Shown here one piece after another: positions 27,448 to 36,022 of a DNA stretch of 56,003 nt (position 1 is the first letter of the stretch; every line of letters begins with the position of its first letter). Source of the stretch: Clostridia bacterium (GTDB lineage Bacteria; Bacillota; Clostridia; Christensenellales; Borkfalkiaceae). The notes under the pieces were generated by a model. That model searched no databases. It was not told where the DNA came from and worked only from the letters and a program-made list of their open reading frames with translations. Both the position numbers and the translations under genes were made by a program. The stretch spans positions 1-56,003 of the forward strand of contig JAQYLE010000027.1 of NCBI GenBank assembly GCA_028720205.1. Reading direction: 5' to 3'.

Positions 27448-28410
27448 ATGAAACGGATAGGTTTATTAACGAGCGGAGGTGACGCGCCCGGCATGAACGC
27501 GGCGATTCGCTCGGTGGTGCGTACGGCGATTTATTTCGGCATGGAAGTATACGGTATCGAACGGGGCTATGCGGGGTTGATCGACGACGAATTCGTTCCC
27601 CTCGAAATGCGCAGCGTTTCCGATATCGTGCAACGCGGCGGCACAAAACTCCGTACGGCGCGTTGTTTGGAAATGCTCACCAAAGAGGGGCAGAAACAGG
27701 CCGTGGCAACGCTGGATAAGCACAAAATCGACGGATTGGTGGTAATCGGCGGCGACGGTTCGTTCCGCGGCGCCAAGGTGCTCAGCGAGGAGTACGGCGT
27801 GCCTACCATAGGGATTCCCGGTACCATCGATAACGATCTGCAATACACCGATTACACGCTTGGTTTCGATACGGCGGTGAACACCTGCCTCGATATCATC
27901 AACAAACTGCGCGACACGATGACCTCGCACGAAAGAATTTCCGTGGTGGAAGTAATGGGGCGTCATTGCGGCGATATCGCCTTATACAGCGGCATCGCTT
28001 CGGGCGCGGAAATCATCATCGTGCCGGAAATCAATTTCGACATGGAAGACGTGGTGATGAAAATCAACCGTTCCCGCGCCAGCGGAAAACATTCCAACAT
28101 CATCGTGGTGGCGGAAGGCGTTATGTCGGCGGATCAGTTTGCCAAGCAGTTGCAGGAAGTAACGGAATATACCGTTCGCCCTACGTGTATCGGGCACGTG
28201 CAACGCGGCGGTTCGCCTTCCATGGCGGACAGAATGCTGGCGGCGCAATTCGGCAATAAAGCGGTACGTCTGCTTTGCGAAGGCATCGGCAACCGCGTGG
28301 TGGGTATTCATAAAAACGAAATCATCGATATGGATATCATCGAAGCGGTATCCATGAAAAAGCAGTTTAATTACGAGTTATACGAAACATTGCAAATGAT
28401 TTCGATGTAA
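27448..28410 (+). CDS. pfkA: ATP-dependent 6-phosphofructokinase
   Basis: Phosphorylates fructose 6-phosphate to fructose 1,6-bisphosphate, the committed step of glycolysis. It has 320 residues, the bacterial standard. The glycine-rich start LLTSGGDAPGMNAAIR binds ATP. GGDGS at 101-105 (Gly104) and PGTIDND at 124-130 mark an ATP-dependent rather than pyrophosphate-dependent enzyme. CIGHVQRGGSPSMADR is the signature of the active and allosteric region. The ribosome site AGGGAGG stands 14 bases before the ATG. It has its own promoter and terminator. Confidence 0.98.
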   Translation: MKRIGLLTSGGDAPGMNAAIRSVVRTAIYFGMEVYGIERGYAGLIDDEFVPLEMRSVSDIVQRGGTKLRTARCLEMLTKEGQKQAVATLDKHKIDGLVVIGGDGSFRGAKVLSEEYGVPTIGIPGTIDNDLQYTDYTLGFDTAVNTCLDIINKLRDTMTSHERISVVEVMGRHCGDIALYSGIASGAEIIIVPEINFDMEDVVMKINRSRASGKHSNIIVVAEGVMSADQFAKQLQEVTEYTVRPTCIGHVQRGGSPSMADRMLAAQFGNKAVRLLCEGIGNRVVGIHKNEIIDMDIIEAVSMKKQFNYELYETLQMISM

Positions 28411-28421
28411 CAAAGAACAAT

Positions 28422-28461
28422 CCGTTCGTGTTCCGTATATAGCGGAAAACGGCGGTTTTTT
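28422..28461 (+). terminator. Terminator after pfkA
   Basis: CCGTT...TTCCG pairs with CGGAAAACGG (28443-28452) with a small bulge. It is followed by CGGTTTTTT. Confidence 0.7.
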
Positions 28462-28547
28462 CTTTATGTTTTACGGCGATCCGGCATACGTTTTACGTTG
28501 CGTTTATGCGCCGTGCGGCGTAAAGATTATCGCAAAGGAGAAAACCG

Positions 28548-29471
28548 ATGATTCTTACGGTGGGAATGAGTCCGTGCGTGGATATTACCGCAAAAATGAA
28601 AAAATTCACGCTTGGCAAAACCAATACGGCAGGCGAAAAAAGCGTAACGTACGCGGGTAAGGCGAACAACGTGGCGACGGGCATTACGCGCCTGGGCGGC
28701 AAAGCGTTCGTTACCGGTTTTATGTATAACGAAAACGGATCGCTGTTTGAACAAGCGTTGGATAAAGAAGGCATTCCGTTCAGTTTCATCTGGAATCCGG
28801 GGCGGGTGCGCGAAAATTACAAATTTATCGACGCAAACGGCACGCTTACCGAAGTGAACGAGGAGGGGAAAGCGGTAACGAAAGAAAAATTGCGCGAACT
28901 TCTCGATTTCGTGCGGATACATTCTCCCCGCTACGAAGCGGCGGTGATTTCGGGCGGAGCGCCAAAAGGAACGCCCGCCTCGTACTATAAAGAACTCGTG
29001 CAGGCGGCGAAAGGAGCGCCGCTTATCGTTGCGGATACGTACGGGGAACGGTTAAAAGCCGCTTTGGAAGCGGGCGTGGATTTAATCAAACCCAATCTCG
29101 ACGAACTTACCGAAACGTTCGGCAGGGAATTTTCTTCGCGGGAAGAATTGCTCGTCGCCGTGCGGGAATTGATTAAAGCGGGAGCGAAAAACGTGTTGTT
29201 GTCGCTGGGAAGCGAAGGCGCGATGCTCGTAAACGAAAACGAAGCGTATTACTGCAAGGCGGAAAGCGTTACGGTGGAATCATCCGTAGGCGCGGGCGAC
29301 GCGATGGTTGCGGCGGCGACGATGGCGCTTACGCAGGGGCTGCCTTCAAGCGAAGTGTTGCGCCGCGCGGTGGCGGCGGGAACGGCGTCGGTTACCGAAC
29401 GGCTCGGCAATTCGTTTAAAAAAGAGACGTACGACGTTCTGTACGAAAAAACGCATGCGGAGGCGTTATAG
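28548..29471 (+). CDS. PfkB-family sugar kinase, 1-phosphofructokinase / tagatose-6-phosphate kinase type
   Basis: A 307-residue ribokinase-fold enzyme. It begins MILTVGMSPCVDITAKM, the pattern of 1-phosphofructokinase (FruK) and tagatose-6-phosphate kinase, and has KPNLDELTE in the middle and the PfkB signature VESSVGAGDAMVAA (about 241-254) with the catalytic Asp. It probably phosphorylates a ketohexose phosphate, giving a 1,6-bisphosphate. There is no fruA or lac/tag gene next to it, so the substrate stays open. It follows pfkA but is separated by a terminator. CAAAGGAG precedes the ATG. Confidence 0.88.
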   Translation: MILTVGMSPCVDITAKMKKFTLGKTNTAGEKSVTYAGKANNVATGITRLGGKAFVTGFMYNENGSLFEQALDKEGIPFSFIWNPGRVRENYKFIDANGTLTEVNEEGKAVTKEKLRELLDFVRIHSPRYEAAVISGGAPKGTPASYYKELVQAAKGAPLIVADTYGERLKAALEAGVDLIKPNLDELTETFGREFSSREELLVAVRELIKAGAKNVLLSLGSEGAMLVNENEAYYCKAESVTVESSVGAGDAMVAAATMALTQGLPSSEVLRRAVAAGTASVTERLGNSFKKETYDVLYEKTHAEAL

Positions 29472-29580
29472 GCGGTTAACGCCAAAAAAAAATATCAGGA
29501 AAAAGGGCGCCTGAACAGGCTGATTATCGCCGACTTTCCTTGTTTTTCCGAAAAAACCTTTTTTTCGCAATAAAAAACGC

Positions 29581-29609
29581 TTGAATCTGCGTTTTTCTTT
29601 TCGTATAAT
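29581..29609 (+). promoter_or_regulatory. Sigma-A promoter for the small cysteine protein
   Basis: TTGAAT (29581-29586), a 17-base spacer and TATAAT (29604-29609), 40 bases before the ATG at 29651. Confidence 0.85.
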
Positions 29610-29650
29610 AGAATAGAAAGAAAAAATCTTTTTAAAAGGAGAGAGAAATT

Positions 29651-29851
29651 ATGTATAGTTACAAAAACGAACAGAAAAAATTGGACGAGTTAAAGTGGAA
29701 AGAAAGTTTCGAAGCGGGCGAAGATAAATGCGGTACTTACGAATACTGCGCCGTATGCGTTAAAGAGGAAGAATACCCTTGCGCCCGGGCAAAACGCCGC
29801 GCGGCGAATAAAACGAGCGGAAAAACGCGCGTCGCGGTTCTGAAACCGTAA
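29651..29851 (+). CDS. Small four-cysteine protein of unknown function
   Basis: A 66-residue protein that I do not recognise. The N-terminal third is charged and helical (NEQKKLDELKWKESFEAGED). The middle holds four cysteines in the order C-x5-C-x2-C-x7-C (CGTYEYCAVC, then PC), which could bind zinc or an Fe-S cluster. The end is basic. The gene has an excellent promoter, a strong ribosome site (AAAAGGAG) and its own terminator, which makes it a convincing independent gene despite its size. It lies between the sugar-kinase gene and the dehydrogenase-fumarase-Hdr block. Confidence 0.75.
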   Translation: MYSYKNEQKKLDELKWKESFEAGEDKCGTYEYCAVCVKEEEYPCARAKRRAANKTSGKTRVAVLKP

Positions 29852-30097
29852 TGTTTTGTTAATCGACGAAATATCTGTATTTTTTGCCGTCTTGCTAAGC
29901 AGGCTTGCAAGAGAGAACAAAAAATCAGGCGGCGCTTTGCGCCCGTAAAACGTCTTTTTTCCCGGAGGGAAAAGGGCGTTTTTCTACGAAAAACATGTGA
30001 AAATTTTTTTCTGTAAATGTTTTATTTTATCGAAAAATTGTGAAAAAAAGAGGAAAGGTAACAGCGAGCGAAAACTTTTGCAAACCTTTACGAAAAC
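29852..30097 (+). other. Non-coding stretch before the dehydrogenase gene
   Basis: The gap between the small cysteine gene and the dehydrogenase is 420 bases. It holds a small hairpin (CTTGCTAAGC with GCTTGCAAG, about 29891-29910), the terminator at 29947-29983, then an A/T-rich run up to the promoter at 30098. I see no RNA gene and no protein frame with a ribosome site. Single TTGTGAA or TGTGAAA half-sites near 29998-30045 recall the redox regulator Rex but do not form a palindrome. Confidence 0.6.
29947..29983 (+). terminator. Terminator after the small cysteine gene
   Basis: AAAACG...TTTTTTCCC pairs with GGGAAAA...CGTTTTT around GGA, with G-U pairs in the middle. Confidence 0.75.
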
Positions 30098-30126
30098 TTG
30101 CGTTGAATTTTGGCTTGTGGTATAAT
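30098..30126 (+). promoter_or_regulatory. Promoter for the dehydrogenase-fumarase genes
   Basis: TTGCGT (30098-30103), a 17-base spacer and TATAAT (30121-30126) with TG at the extended -10 position. The leader to 30272 is about 140 bases. No other strong promoter was found between here and 43.3 kb, so the transcript may run through the Hdr-Frd genes. Confidence 0.75.
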
Positions 30127-30271
30127 ATATACGTCGAAAAACGGCGGGCGGCGAGGGTTATTTGCAAAAAACGCGGAAAATCGCCATAGGAAAAGTGCCG
30201 TCGGGCGTAAAAAACCAAAAAACGCGAAACAACGTAAAATAACGCGAAATCATCAAAGGAAGAGGTATCCT

Positions 30272-31222
30272 ATGAACAACAAAGTTACAATTATCGGCGT
30301 CGGATCGGTGGGCGCAACCATCGCCTACACTCTGGTGGCAAGCAGTTCGGTCTCTCAGATCGTTTTAATCGACGTTAATTCGGAAAAAGCGGAATCCGAA
30401 GCGATGGATATCAAACAGGCGACGCCGTTTTTATCGCCCGCCAACGTATACGAAGGAGATTATTCCGACGCGGCGGGTTCGGATATCGTAATCATTACGT
30501 CCGGCGTGGGCAGAAAGCCGGGGCAATCGCGCATCGACCTGGCGCAGACAAACGTGAACATCATAACGCAGATCGCGCCGGAAATCGTGAAATACGCGCC
30601 GGACGCCATTTATCTTATGGTGGCGAATCCGGTGGACGTGCTTACGTACGTATTCGAAAAAGTTTCGGGCTTGCCCAAGGGGCAGGTGATCGGCTCGGGA
30701 ACCATTTTAGATACGATCCGTCTTCGCACCCGCCTTTCCGAACTCTATTCCATCAATCAGAAGCAGGTGCACGCGTACGTTCTGGGCGAGCACGGCGACA
30801 GTTCGTTCGTGGCGTGGTCTACGGCGAATATCGCGGGAATTCCATTGAAAGAGTACAGCGACGCCATGGTGGATACCAAAGTACTGCCCATCACGCCGTA
30901 TTCGCGCGAGGAAGTGGAAGAATACGTAAGAAAATCGGGCGGTAAAATCATAGCGGGTAAGGGCGCCACCTTTTACGGCATTGCCGCTTCGGTTGCCAAT
31001 ATCGTAAATTCGCTGTATTCGGGCGTGGATTCCGTGCTTGCGCTCTCTTCGATGTTGCAGGGCGAATACGGCATTTCCGACGTTTGTTTAAGTATACCGT
31101 GCGTGCTGGGCAGGAAGGGCATTATTACCACGCTTACGCCCACGCTTTCGCCCGAAGAACTTTCTAAACTGCAATCGAGCGCGGAAATGTTAAAATCCGT
31201 TCTGGCTAAGGTACAATACTGA
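30272..31222 (+). CDS. LDH/MDH-family 2-hydroxyacid dehydrogenase; probable malate dehydrogenase in an LDH scaffold
   Basis: A 316-residue NAD-dependent dehydrogenase. [13 protein letters not shown] binds [15 protein letters not shown] holds the catalytic His174. The overall wording, including [19 protein letters not shown], is that of L-lactate dehydrogenase. However, the residue that decides substrate (Gln102 in LDH numbering, in NQKPGETR) is Arg81 here (GRKPGQSR), as in malate dehydrogenases, where Gln102Arg is known to switch LDH to oxaloacetate. Fumarase follows, and a fumarate reductase lies further on, so malate formation makes sense. Lactate activity cannot be excluded. The start at 30272 was chosen for AAAGGAAGAGG just upstream; the frame is open earlier but there it covers the promoter. 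Confidence 0.85.
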   Translation: MNNKVTIIGVGSVGATIAYTLVASSSVSQIVLIDVNSEKAESEAMDIKQATPFLSPANVYEGDYSDAAGSDIVIITSGVGRKPGQSRIDLAQTNVNIITQIAPEIVKYAPDAIYLMVANPVDVLTYVFEKVSGLPKGQVIGSGTILDTIRLRTRLSELYSINQKQVHAYVLGEHGDSSFVAWSTANIAGIPLKEYSDAMVDTKVLPITPYSREEVEEYVRKSGGKIIAGKGATFYGIAASVANIVNSLYSGVDSVLALSSMLQGEYGISDVCLSIPCVLGRKGIITTLTPTLSPEELSKLQSSAEMLKSVLAKVQY

Positions 31223-31246
31223 AACTTACGGTACTGAAACTTACGG
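31217..31246 (+). repeat. 15-bp perfect tandem duplication over the stop codon of the dehydrogenase gene
   Basis: TACTGAAACTTACGG occurs at 31217-31231 and again at 31232-31246. The TGA stop codon (31220-31222) lies inside the first copy. Confidence 0.9.
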
Positions 31247-31299
31247 CGTTTTGTAAAAAATTGTGCGTTGAATCGAAGAAAAAGGAGCGTGAAACAAAC

Positions 31300-32676
31300 A
31301 TGGAATACCGCATTGAAAAAGACACGATGGGCGAAATGCGCGTACCGGCGGATAAATATTGGGGCGCGCAGACGGAAAGAAGCCACGAAAACTTTTTAAT
31401 CGGCGGCGAGGTAATGCCGCGCGAAATTACAAGAGCGTTCGGATATTTAAAAAAAGCGGCGGCAAACGCCAACTGCCGCCTCGGGGTTATATCGGAAGAA
31501 AAGCGCGCGGCGATCGCCGCGGCGTGCGATAAAGTGATTTCCGGAGAACTCAACGAACATTTTCCGCTTGTGGTGTGGCAGACGGGCAGCGGCACGCAAT
31601 CCAACATGAACGCCAACGAAGTCATCGCCAACTACGCCAACGAAAAGGCAGGCAAAAAACTGCTGCACCCCAACGACGACGTTAATAAATCGCAGAGTTC
31701 CAACGACACGTTTCCCACGGCGATGCACGTTGCCGCCGTGCTTGCCATAGACGAAAAACTTCTGCCTGCCATGGATACGCTGATCGCCACGTTCAAGCGG
31801 CTGGAAAAAGAAAACGAAGGCATTGTAAAAAGCGGCAGAACGCATTTGCAGGACGCCGTTCCCATCGCTTTTTCGCAGGAAATCAGCGGCTGGCGCAATA
31901 TGATAGAAAAAACGCGCGCGCAGATCTGCTTTACGATAGGCGGTCTTTCGGAACTTGCGCTCGGCGGCACGGCGGTAGGCACGGGGCTCAACGCGCCCGC
32001 AGGCTTTGCGGAAGCGGTAGCGGAGGAGATGTCCGCTTTAACGGGTAAAAAATTCGTTACGGCGGAAAACAAATTTCACGCGCTTACGGCGAAGGACGAT
32101 ATTACCTTTGCCCACGGCGCGCTGAAAGCGCTTGCCGCGGATCTGATGAAAATCGCCAACGACGTGCGCTGGCTTGCTTCAGGGCCGCGCGACGGGCTCG
32201 GCGAGATTTTCATTCCCGAAAACGAGCCGGGTTCTTCGATTATGCCGGGCAAGGTGAATCCCACGCAGTGCGAGGCGGTAACGATGGTGGCGGTGCAGGT
32301 AATGGGCAACGACGCGGCGATCGGCTTTGCCGCGTCGCAGGGGAATTTCGAACTCAACGTATTTATGCCGGTTATCGCGTATAACTTTCTGCAATCGGTA
32401 AATCTGCTTGCCGACTGCATCGTCTCGTTCGAAAAGAACTGCGTGCGCGGCATAAAGGCGAATAGGGAAAAAATGCGGCATAACCTGTATAATTCGCTGA
32501 TGCTGGTTACCGCGCTGAACCCGTATATCGGTTATGAGAACGCGGCGAAAACGGCGAAAAAGGCGTATAAAGAAAACATTTCGCTTAAAGAGGCGTGCGT
32601 TGCGCTCGGCTTTCTGACGGCGGAAAAATTCGACGAGGTGTTCCGCCCCGAAGATATGGCTTGCATCAAAAAATAA
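31300..32676 (+). CDS. fumC: Fumarate hydratase, class II
   Basis: Interconverts malate and fumarate without an Fe-S cluster. It has 458 residues, the standard FumC length. Family marks are [37 protein letters not shown] (the combination specific to fumarase rather than aspartase), and the signature [13 protein letters not shown] (about 311-323) with the catalytic serine. The start was placed at 31300 (ATGGAATAC), with AAGGAG 12 bases before it; 13 further codons upstream are open but have no ribosome site. It follows the dehydrogenase by 77 bases and precedes hdrB. Running towards fumarate it would feed the fumarate reductase encoded at 39.4-41.7 kb. Confidence 0.96.
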   Translation: MEYRIEKDTMGEMRVPADKYWGAQTERSHENFLIGGEVMPREITRAFGYLKKAAANANCRLGVISEEKRAAIAAACDKVISGELNEHFPLVVWQTGSGTQSNMNANEVIANYANEKAGKKLLHPNDDVNKSQSSNDTFPTAMHVAAVLAIDEKLLPAMDTLIATFKRLEKENEGIVKSGRTHLQDAVPIAFSQEISGWRNMIEKTRAQICFTIGGLSELALGGTAVGTGLNAPAGFAEAVAEEMSALTGKKFVTAENKFHALTAKDDITFAHGALKALAADLMKIANDVRWLASGPRDGLGEIFIPENEPGSSIMPGKVNPTQCEAVTMVAVQVMGNDAAIGFAASQGNFELNVFMPVIAYNFLQSVNLLADCIVSFEKNCVRGIKANREKMRHNLYNSLMLVTALNPYIGYENAAKTAKKAYKENISLKEACVALGFLTAEKFDEVFRPEDMACIKK

Positions 32677-32687
32677 GTTGATCGAAT

Positions 32688-32706
32688 CGCGGAAAAATTT
32701 TCCGCG
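32688..32706 (+). promoter_or_regulatory. 19-bp palindrome between fumC and hdrB
   Basis: CGCGGAAAA-A-TTTTCCGCG is a perfect inverted repeat with one central base. It has no T tract and its loop is too small for a typical terminator, so a regulator-binding site is plausible. No -35/-10 pair is seen near it. Confidence 0.5.
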
Positions 32707-32771
32707 GCAATACGTAAAACAACCCTTACGGCAGAAAAAACGCGAAAGAAACACTTACGGAAAAAATCGTT

Positions 32772-33593
32772 ATGGAAATTTGTTACTATCCCGGGTGCAC
32801 GCTGAAAACGCAGGCGAAGGAACTGGATAAAACCGCCCGCAGAGCCATGGCGGCGCTCGGCGTTACGATGAAAGAAATAGAAAATTGGCAATGTTGCGGC
32901 GCGGTGTATCCCTCGGCGAAGAGGGAAATTGCTTCGCGCCTTTCCGCCGTGCGCGCGTTACGGTACGCGGAAGAACACGGCGGGAAATTGCTTACGCTTT
33001 GTTCCGCCTGCCACAACGTAATCAAGCGGACGAACGAAGATATTAAAACGGACGAAAATTTTTCGCGCGCGGCAAACGCTTACCTTGGCTTCGAAACGCC
33101 GTATACGGGCGAAACGAAAGTAATTCATTATCTTGAATTTCTGCGCGACGAAATCGGTTTTGCCGCGATAAAAAGCAAGGTGAAAAAGCCGTTGAACAGA
33201 AAAATCGCGGCGTATTACGGGTGTCTTTTGTTGCGCCCTTCCAAAGTCATGGCGTTCGATAACCCCGAAAATCCTTCGATTTTCGAGGACTATATCCGCG
33301 CCCTCGGCGGCACGCCGGTAATTTATCCGTTCCGCAACGAGTGCTGCGGCGCGTACGTATCGGTGAAAAACCCCGGACTCACCGCGCAGAAGAGCAAAAA
33401 AATACTTCTTTCCGCGGCGGAGGCGGGCGCGTGCGAAATACTCACGGGGTGCCCGCTGTGCTATTACAATTTAAAAACGTACGGCGGCGACGTTATTCCC
33501 GTCACCGATTTTCCCGCGCTTTTGTGCGAGGCGCTGGGCGCGGCGGACGAAGAAAACGCAAATACCGCAGATAACGAAGGAGGCAGAGCATGA
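32772..33593 (+). CDS. hdrB: Heterodisulfide reductase subunit B-like protein (HdrB)
   Basis: A 273-residue protein with two complete CCG domains, the hallmark of HdrB: Cys9, Cys41-Cys42, Cys77 and Cys80 in the first (YYPGC, QCCG, CSACH), and Cys151, Cys191-Cys192, Cys227 and Cys230 in the second (YYGC, ECCG, GCPLC). In methanogen HdrB these bind two noncubane [4Fe-4S] clusters that split the CoM-S-S-CoB disulfide. In bacteria the natural acceptor is usually unknown. The C-terminal 20 residues are a loose acidic tail. Its stop overlaps the hdrC start (ATGA). First gene of the Hdr-Flx-Frd cluster. Confidence 0.93.
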   Translation: MEICYYPGCTLKTQAKELDKTARRAMAALGVTMKEIENWQCCGAVYPSAKREIASRLSAVRALRYAEEHGGKLLTLCSACHNVIKRTNEDIKTDENFSRAANAYLGFETPYTGETKVIHYLEFLRDEIGFAAIKSKVKKPLNRKIAAYYGCLLLRPSKVMAFDNPENPSIFEDYIRALGGTPVIYPFRNECCGAYVSVKNPGLTAQKSKKILLSAAEAGACEILTGCPLCYYNLKTYGGDVIPVTDFPALLCEALGAADEENANTADNEGGRA

Positions 33594-33964
33594 CGCGTGA
33601 AGAACGGCTGGAAAATCTGCGCGAATTAAGCGGTACAAACGTTTACGCGTGCATGAAGTGCGGCAAATGTTCGGGGCGTTGCCCCGCAAACGTGCAGCCG
33701 CACCGCTTTGTATCGTTGCTATCGCGCGGCAAGTTGGAAGAACTTTTAAACAGCGAAACGGCGTGGGATTGTCTTACCTGCTATGCGTGCGCGGAACGTT
33801 GCCCGCGCGGCGTTTCGCCCGTATCCGTGGTGGAAGCGGTTAGAAAAACGCAGGTGTGCATGAAGGAAAACAACAAAATTTCCGCAGAAGAAATTCCGCC
33901 TGCGATAGGCGAACATACGCCGCAGCAACTTCTTATGTCCGTTTTCAGAAAGTGCAACGGGTAA
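33590..33964 (+). CDS. hdrC: Heterodisulfide reductase subunit C-like protein (HdrC)
   Basis: A 124-residue two-cluster ferredoxin-like protein. The motifs CMKCGKCSGRCP (Cys21, 24, 27, 31) and CLTCYACAERCP (Cys61, 64, 67, 71) bind two [4Fe-4S] clusters. Size, spacing and the flanking helices (RGKLEELLNSETAWD) match HdrC, which passes electrons from HdrA to HdrB. It begins in an ATGA overlap with hdrB behind GGAGGCAGAG, and hdrA follows after 66 bases. It is soluble; no membrane helix is present, as expected for the cytoplasmic HdrABC type rather than HdrDE. Confidence 0.94.
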   Translation: MTREERLENLRELSGTNVYACMKCGKCSGRCPANVQPHRFVSLLSRGKLEELLNSETAWDCLTCYACAERCPRGVSPVSVVEAVRKTQVCMKENNKISAEEIPPAIGEHTPQQLLMSVFRKCNG

Positions 33965-34030
33965 CGATACGATTGGTAGCGGAAACAGAATAATCAAAGC
34001 GCAAAATAAACGAAAGAACGGGTAGAAAAA

Positions 34031-36022
34031 ATGCAAAGAATAGGAGTATTTATCTGTCATTGCGGAACGAATATCGCCGCGACGGTGGACGTGAAAAAAG
34101 TGGTGGAAACCGTCCGCGCGGAAGAGGGCGTGGTATATGCCGCCGATTATCCGTATATGTGTTCGGAAAACGGCCAGCAGATGATTCAATCGGCGATAAA
34201 AGAGCAGAATCTTACGGGAATCGTCATCGGTTCGTGCTCGCCGCGCATGCACGAAGCCACGTTTAAAAAAGCGGCGGCTCAGGCGGGGCTGAACGCGTAC
34301 ATGGTAGAAGTGGCGAACATTCGCGAACACTGTTCGTGGATTCATAAAGATATCGGAGAAGCCACAAAAAAAGCGGTGATTTTAGTGCGCGCGGCAATAG
34401 CCAAAGTAAAACTCAACGCGCCGCTTCAACAGGGCACCAGCCCCGTAACCAAGCGCGCGCTCGTCATCGGCGGCGGTATCGCGGGCATTCAGGCGGCGCT
34501 CGATATTGCCGAAGCGGGCTTCCCCGTAGATATCGTGGAAAAAAATCCCACGATAGGCGGGCGCATGGCGCAACTCGATAAAACCTTTCCCACGCTGGAT
34601 TGTTCCGCGTGTATTTTAACGCCGAAAATGGTGGATTGCGCCCAGAGCGACAAGATAGAGATTTTATCGTATTCCGAAGTAGAGGCGGTGAAAGGCTTCG
34701 TGGGCAACTTCACCGTAAAAATCAGAAGAAAGGCGCGCTACGTAGACGAAACGAAATGCACGGGTTGCAAAGCGTGTATGGAAAAATGTCCCTCTAAAAA
34801 AGGACTGAACGAATTCAACATGGGGCTGAACACGCGCACGGCGATTTATATTCCGTTTGCGCAGGCGATTCCCAACGTGGCGGTCATCGACCCCGCGCAG
34901 TGCATTAAATTAAAGACGGGCAAGTGCGGTATCTGTTCTGCGGTGTGCGGAGCGAAAGCCGTAGATTATACCATGCAGGATACGTTTATCGAACGGCAGT
35001 ACGGCGCCATCGTGGTGGCTACGGGCTTTAAGCCGATCGCCCTCGATAATTTCAACGAATATTCCTACGCTACCGAAAAGGACGTGATCACCTCGCTGGA
35101 ACTGGAACGGCTGATGAACGCCGCAGGACCTACGGGCGGCACGTTGCTTCGCCCTTCCGACGGCACGCACCCCAAGGTGATTACCTTTATTCAGTGCGTC
35201 GGCTCGCGCGATACTTCGGGTTGCGGAAAGCCGTACTGTTCTAAAATCTGCTGTATGTACACGGCGAAACACGCCATGCTTATCCGCGAAAAGTATCCGG
35301 ATACAGAGGTGCACGTTTTTTATATCGACGTAAGAACGCCGGGTAAGAATTACGACGAATTTTACCGCCGCGCGGTGGAAAGTTACGGCGTGGATTATAT
35401 CAAAGGCATGGTGGGCAAGGTATACGGCGAAAACGGCAAACTGATGGTGCAGGGCGAAAATCTCATCGACGGCGAACAGGTTACGATCGCTTCCGATCTG
35501 GTGGTGCTGGCAACGGCGATAGAACCCGAACCTTCGGTACGAAAAATCGCCACGTTGCTTACGGCAAGCATCGATACCAACAACTTCCTCACCGAATCGC
35601 ACGCAAAGTTGCGCCCCGTGGAAAGCCCTACGGCGGGCGTGTATCTGGCGGGCGTTTGTCAGGGGCCGAAAGATATTCCGGAAACGGTGTCGCAAGCCTC
35701 GGCATGCGCGGCGAAAGTGATAGGGCTGCTCGTTAAGAACGAACTGAAAACCAACCCGTGCGTGGCGGGCGCCAACGAAAGCATGTGTAACGGTTGCGGT
35801 CAGTGCGCCAACGTGTGCGCGTACGGAGCGATCACGTACGAAGAAAAGCAGTTCCGCCTCGGCGGCGGCAAAACGGAAACGCGGCGCGTGGCAAGCGTGA
35901 ACCCCGCGGTGTGTCAGGGTTGCGGAGCCTGCACGGTTACCTGCCCTTCGGGCGCGATGGATTTAAAAGGATTTTCAACGAAACAAATCATGTCGGAGGT
36001 GGAAAGCGTATGCAGAGCATAG
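34031..36022 (+). CDS. hdrA: Heterodisulfide reductase subunit A-like flavoprotein (HdrA), electron-bifurcating subunit
   Basis: A 663-residue soluble FAD/Fe-S protein of normal HdrA length. The N-terminal domain (about 1-135) starts RIGVFICHCGTN. The thioredoxin-reductase-like FAD domain starts at VIGGGIAGIQAALDIAEAGF, with IGGRMAQLDKTFPTLDCSACILTPKM carrying the HdrA-specific cluster. Inserted ferredoxin clusters are CTGCKACMEKCP and CGICSAVC. CVGSRDTSGCGKPYCSKICC is typical of the family. The C-terminal ferredoxin has CNGCGQCANVCAYG and CQGCGACTVTCPSG. In known HdrABC complexes its FAD splits electron pairs between ferredoxin and HdrB. The following mvhD-like gene overlaps its end by 13 bases. 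Confidence 0.95.
   Translation: MQRIGVFICHCGTNIAATVDVKKVVETVRAEEGVVYAADYPYMCSENGQQMIQSAIKEQNLTGIVIGSCSPRMHEATFKKAAAQAGLNAYMVEVANIREHCSWIHKDIGEATKKAVILVRAAIAKVKLNAPLQQGTSPVTKRALVIGGGIAGIQAALDIAEAGFPVDIVEKNPTIGGRMAQLDKTFPTLDCSACILTPKMVDCAQSDKIEILSYSEVEAVKGFVGNFTVKIRRKARYVDETKCTGCKACMEKCPSKKGLNEFNMGLNTRTAIYIPFAQAIPNVAVIDPAQCIKLKTGKCGICSAVCGAKAVDYTMQDTFIERQYGAIVVATGFKPIALDNFNEYSYATEKDVITSLELERLMNAAGPTGGTLLRPSDGTHPKVITFIQCVGSRDTSGCGKPYCSKICCMYTAKHAMLIREKYPDTEVHVFYIDVRTPGKNYDEFYRRAVESYGVDYIKGMVGKVYGENGKLMVQGENLIDGEQVTIASDLVVLATAIEPEPSVRKIATLLTASIDTNNFLTESHAKLRPVESPTAGVYLAGVCQGPKDIPETVSQASACAAKVIGLLVKNELKTNPCVAGANESMCNGCGQCANVCAYGAITYEEKQFRLGGGKTETRRVASVNPAVCQGCGACTVTCPSGAMDLKGFSTKQIMSEVESVCRA

Noticed and set aside
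27448-28410. Pyrophosphate-dependent phosphofructokinase
   Set aside because: GGDGS and PGTIDND carry the glycines of ATP-dependent enzymes; PPi enzymes have GGDD and PKTIDND.
29990-30060. Rex operator upstream of the dehydrogenase
   Set aside because: TGTGAAA and TTGTGAA half-sites are present but no correctly spaced inverted partner; A/T-rich sequence gives such half-sites easily.
30110-30271. 54-residue N-terminal extension of the dehydrogenase
   Set aside because: It would cover the -10 box at 30121 and has no homology; the ATG at 30272 begins the NAD-binding fold and has a ribosome site.
34031-36022. Selenocysteine codon in hdrA
   Set aside because: The frame has no internal TGA and cysteines fill the expected positions.
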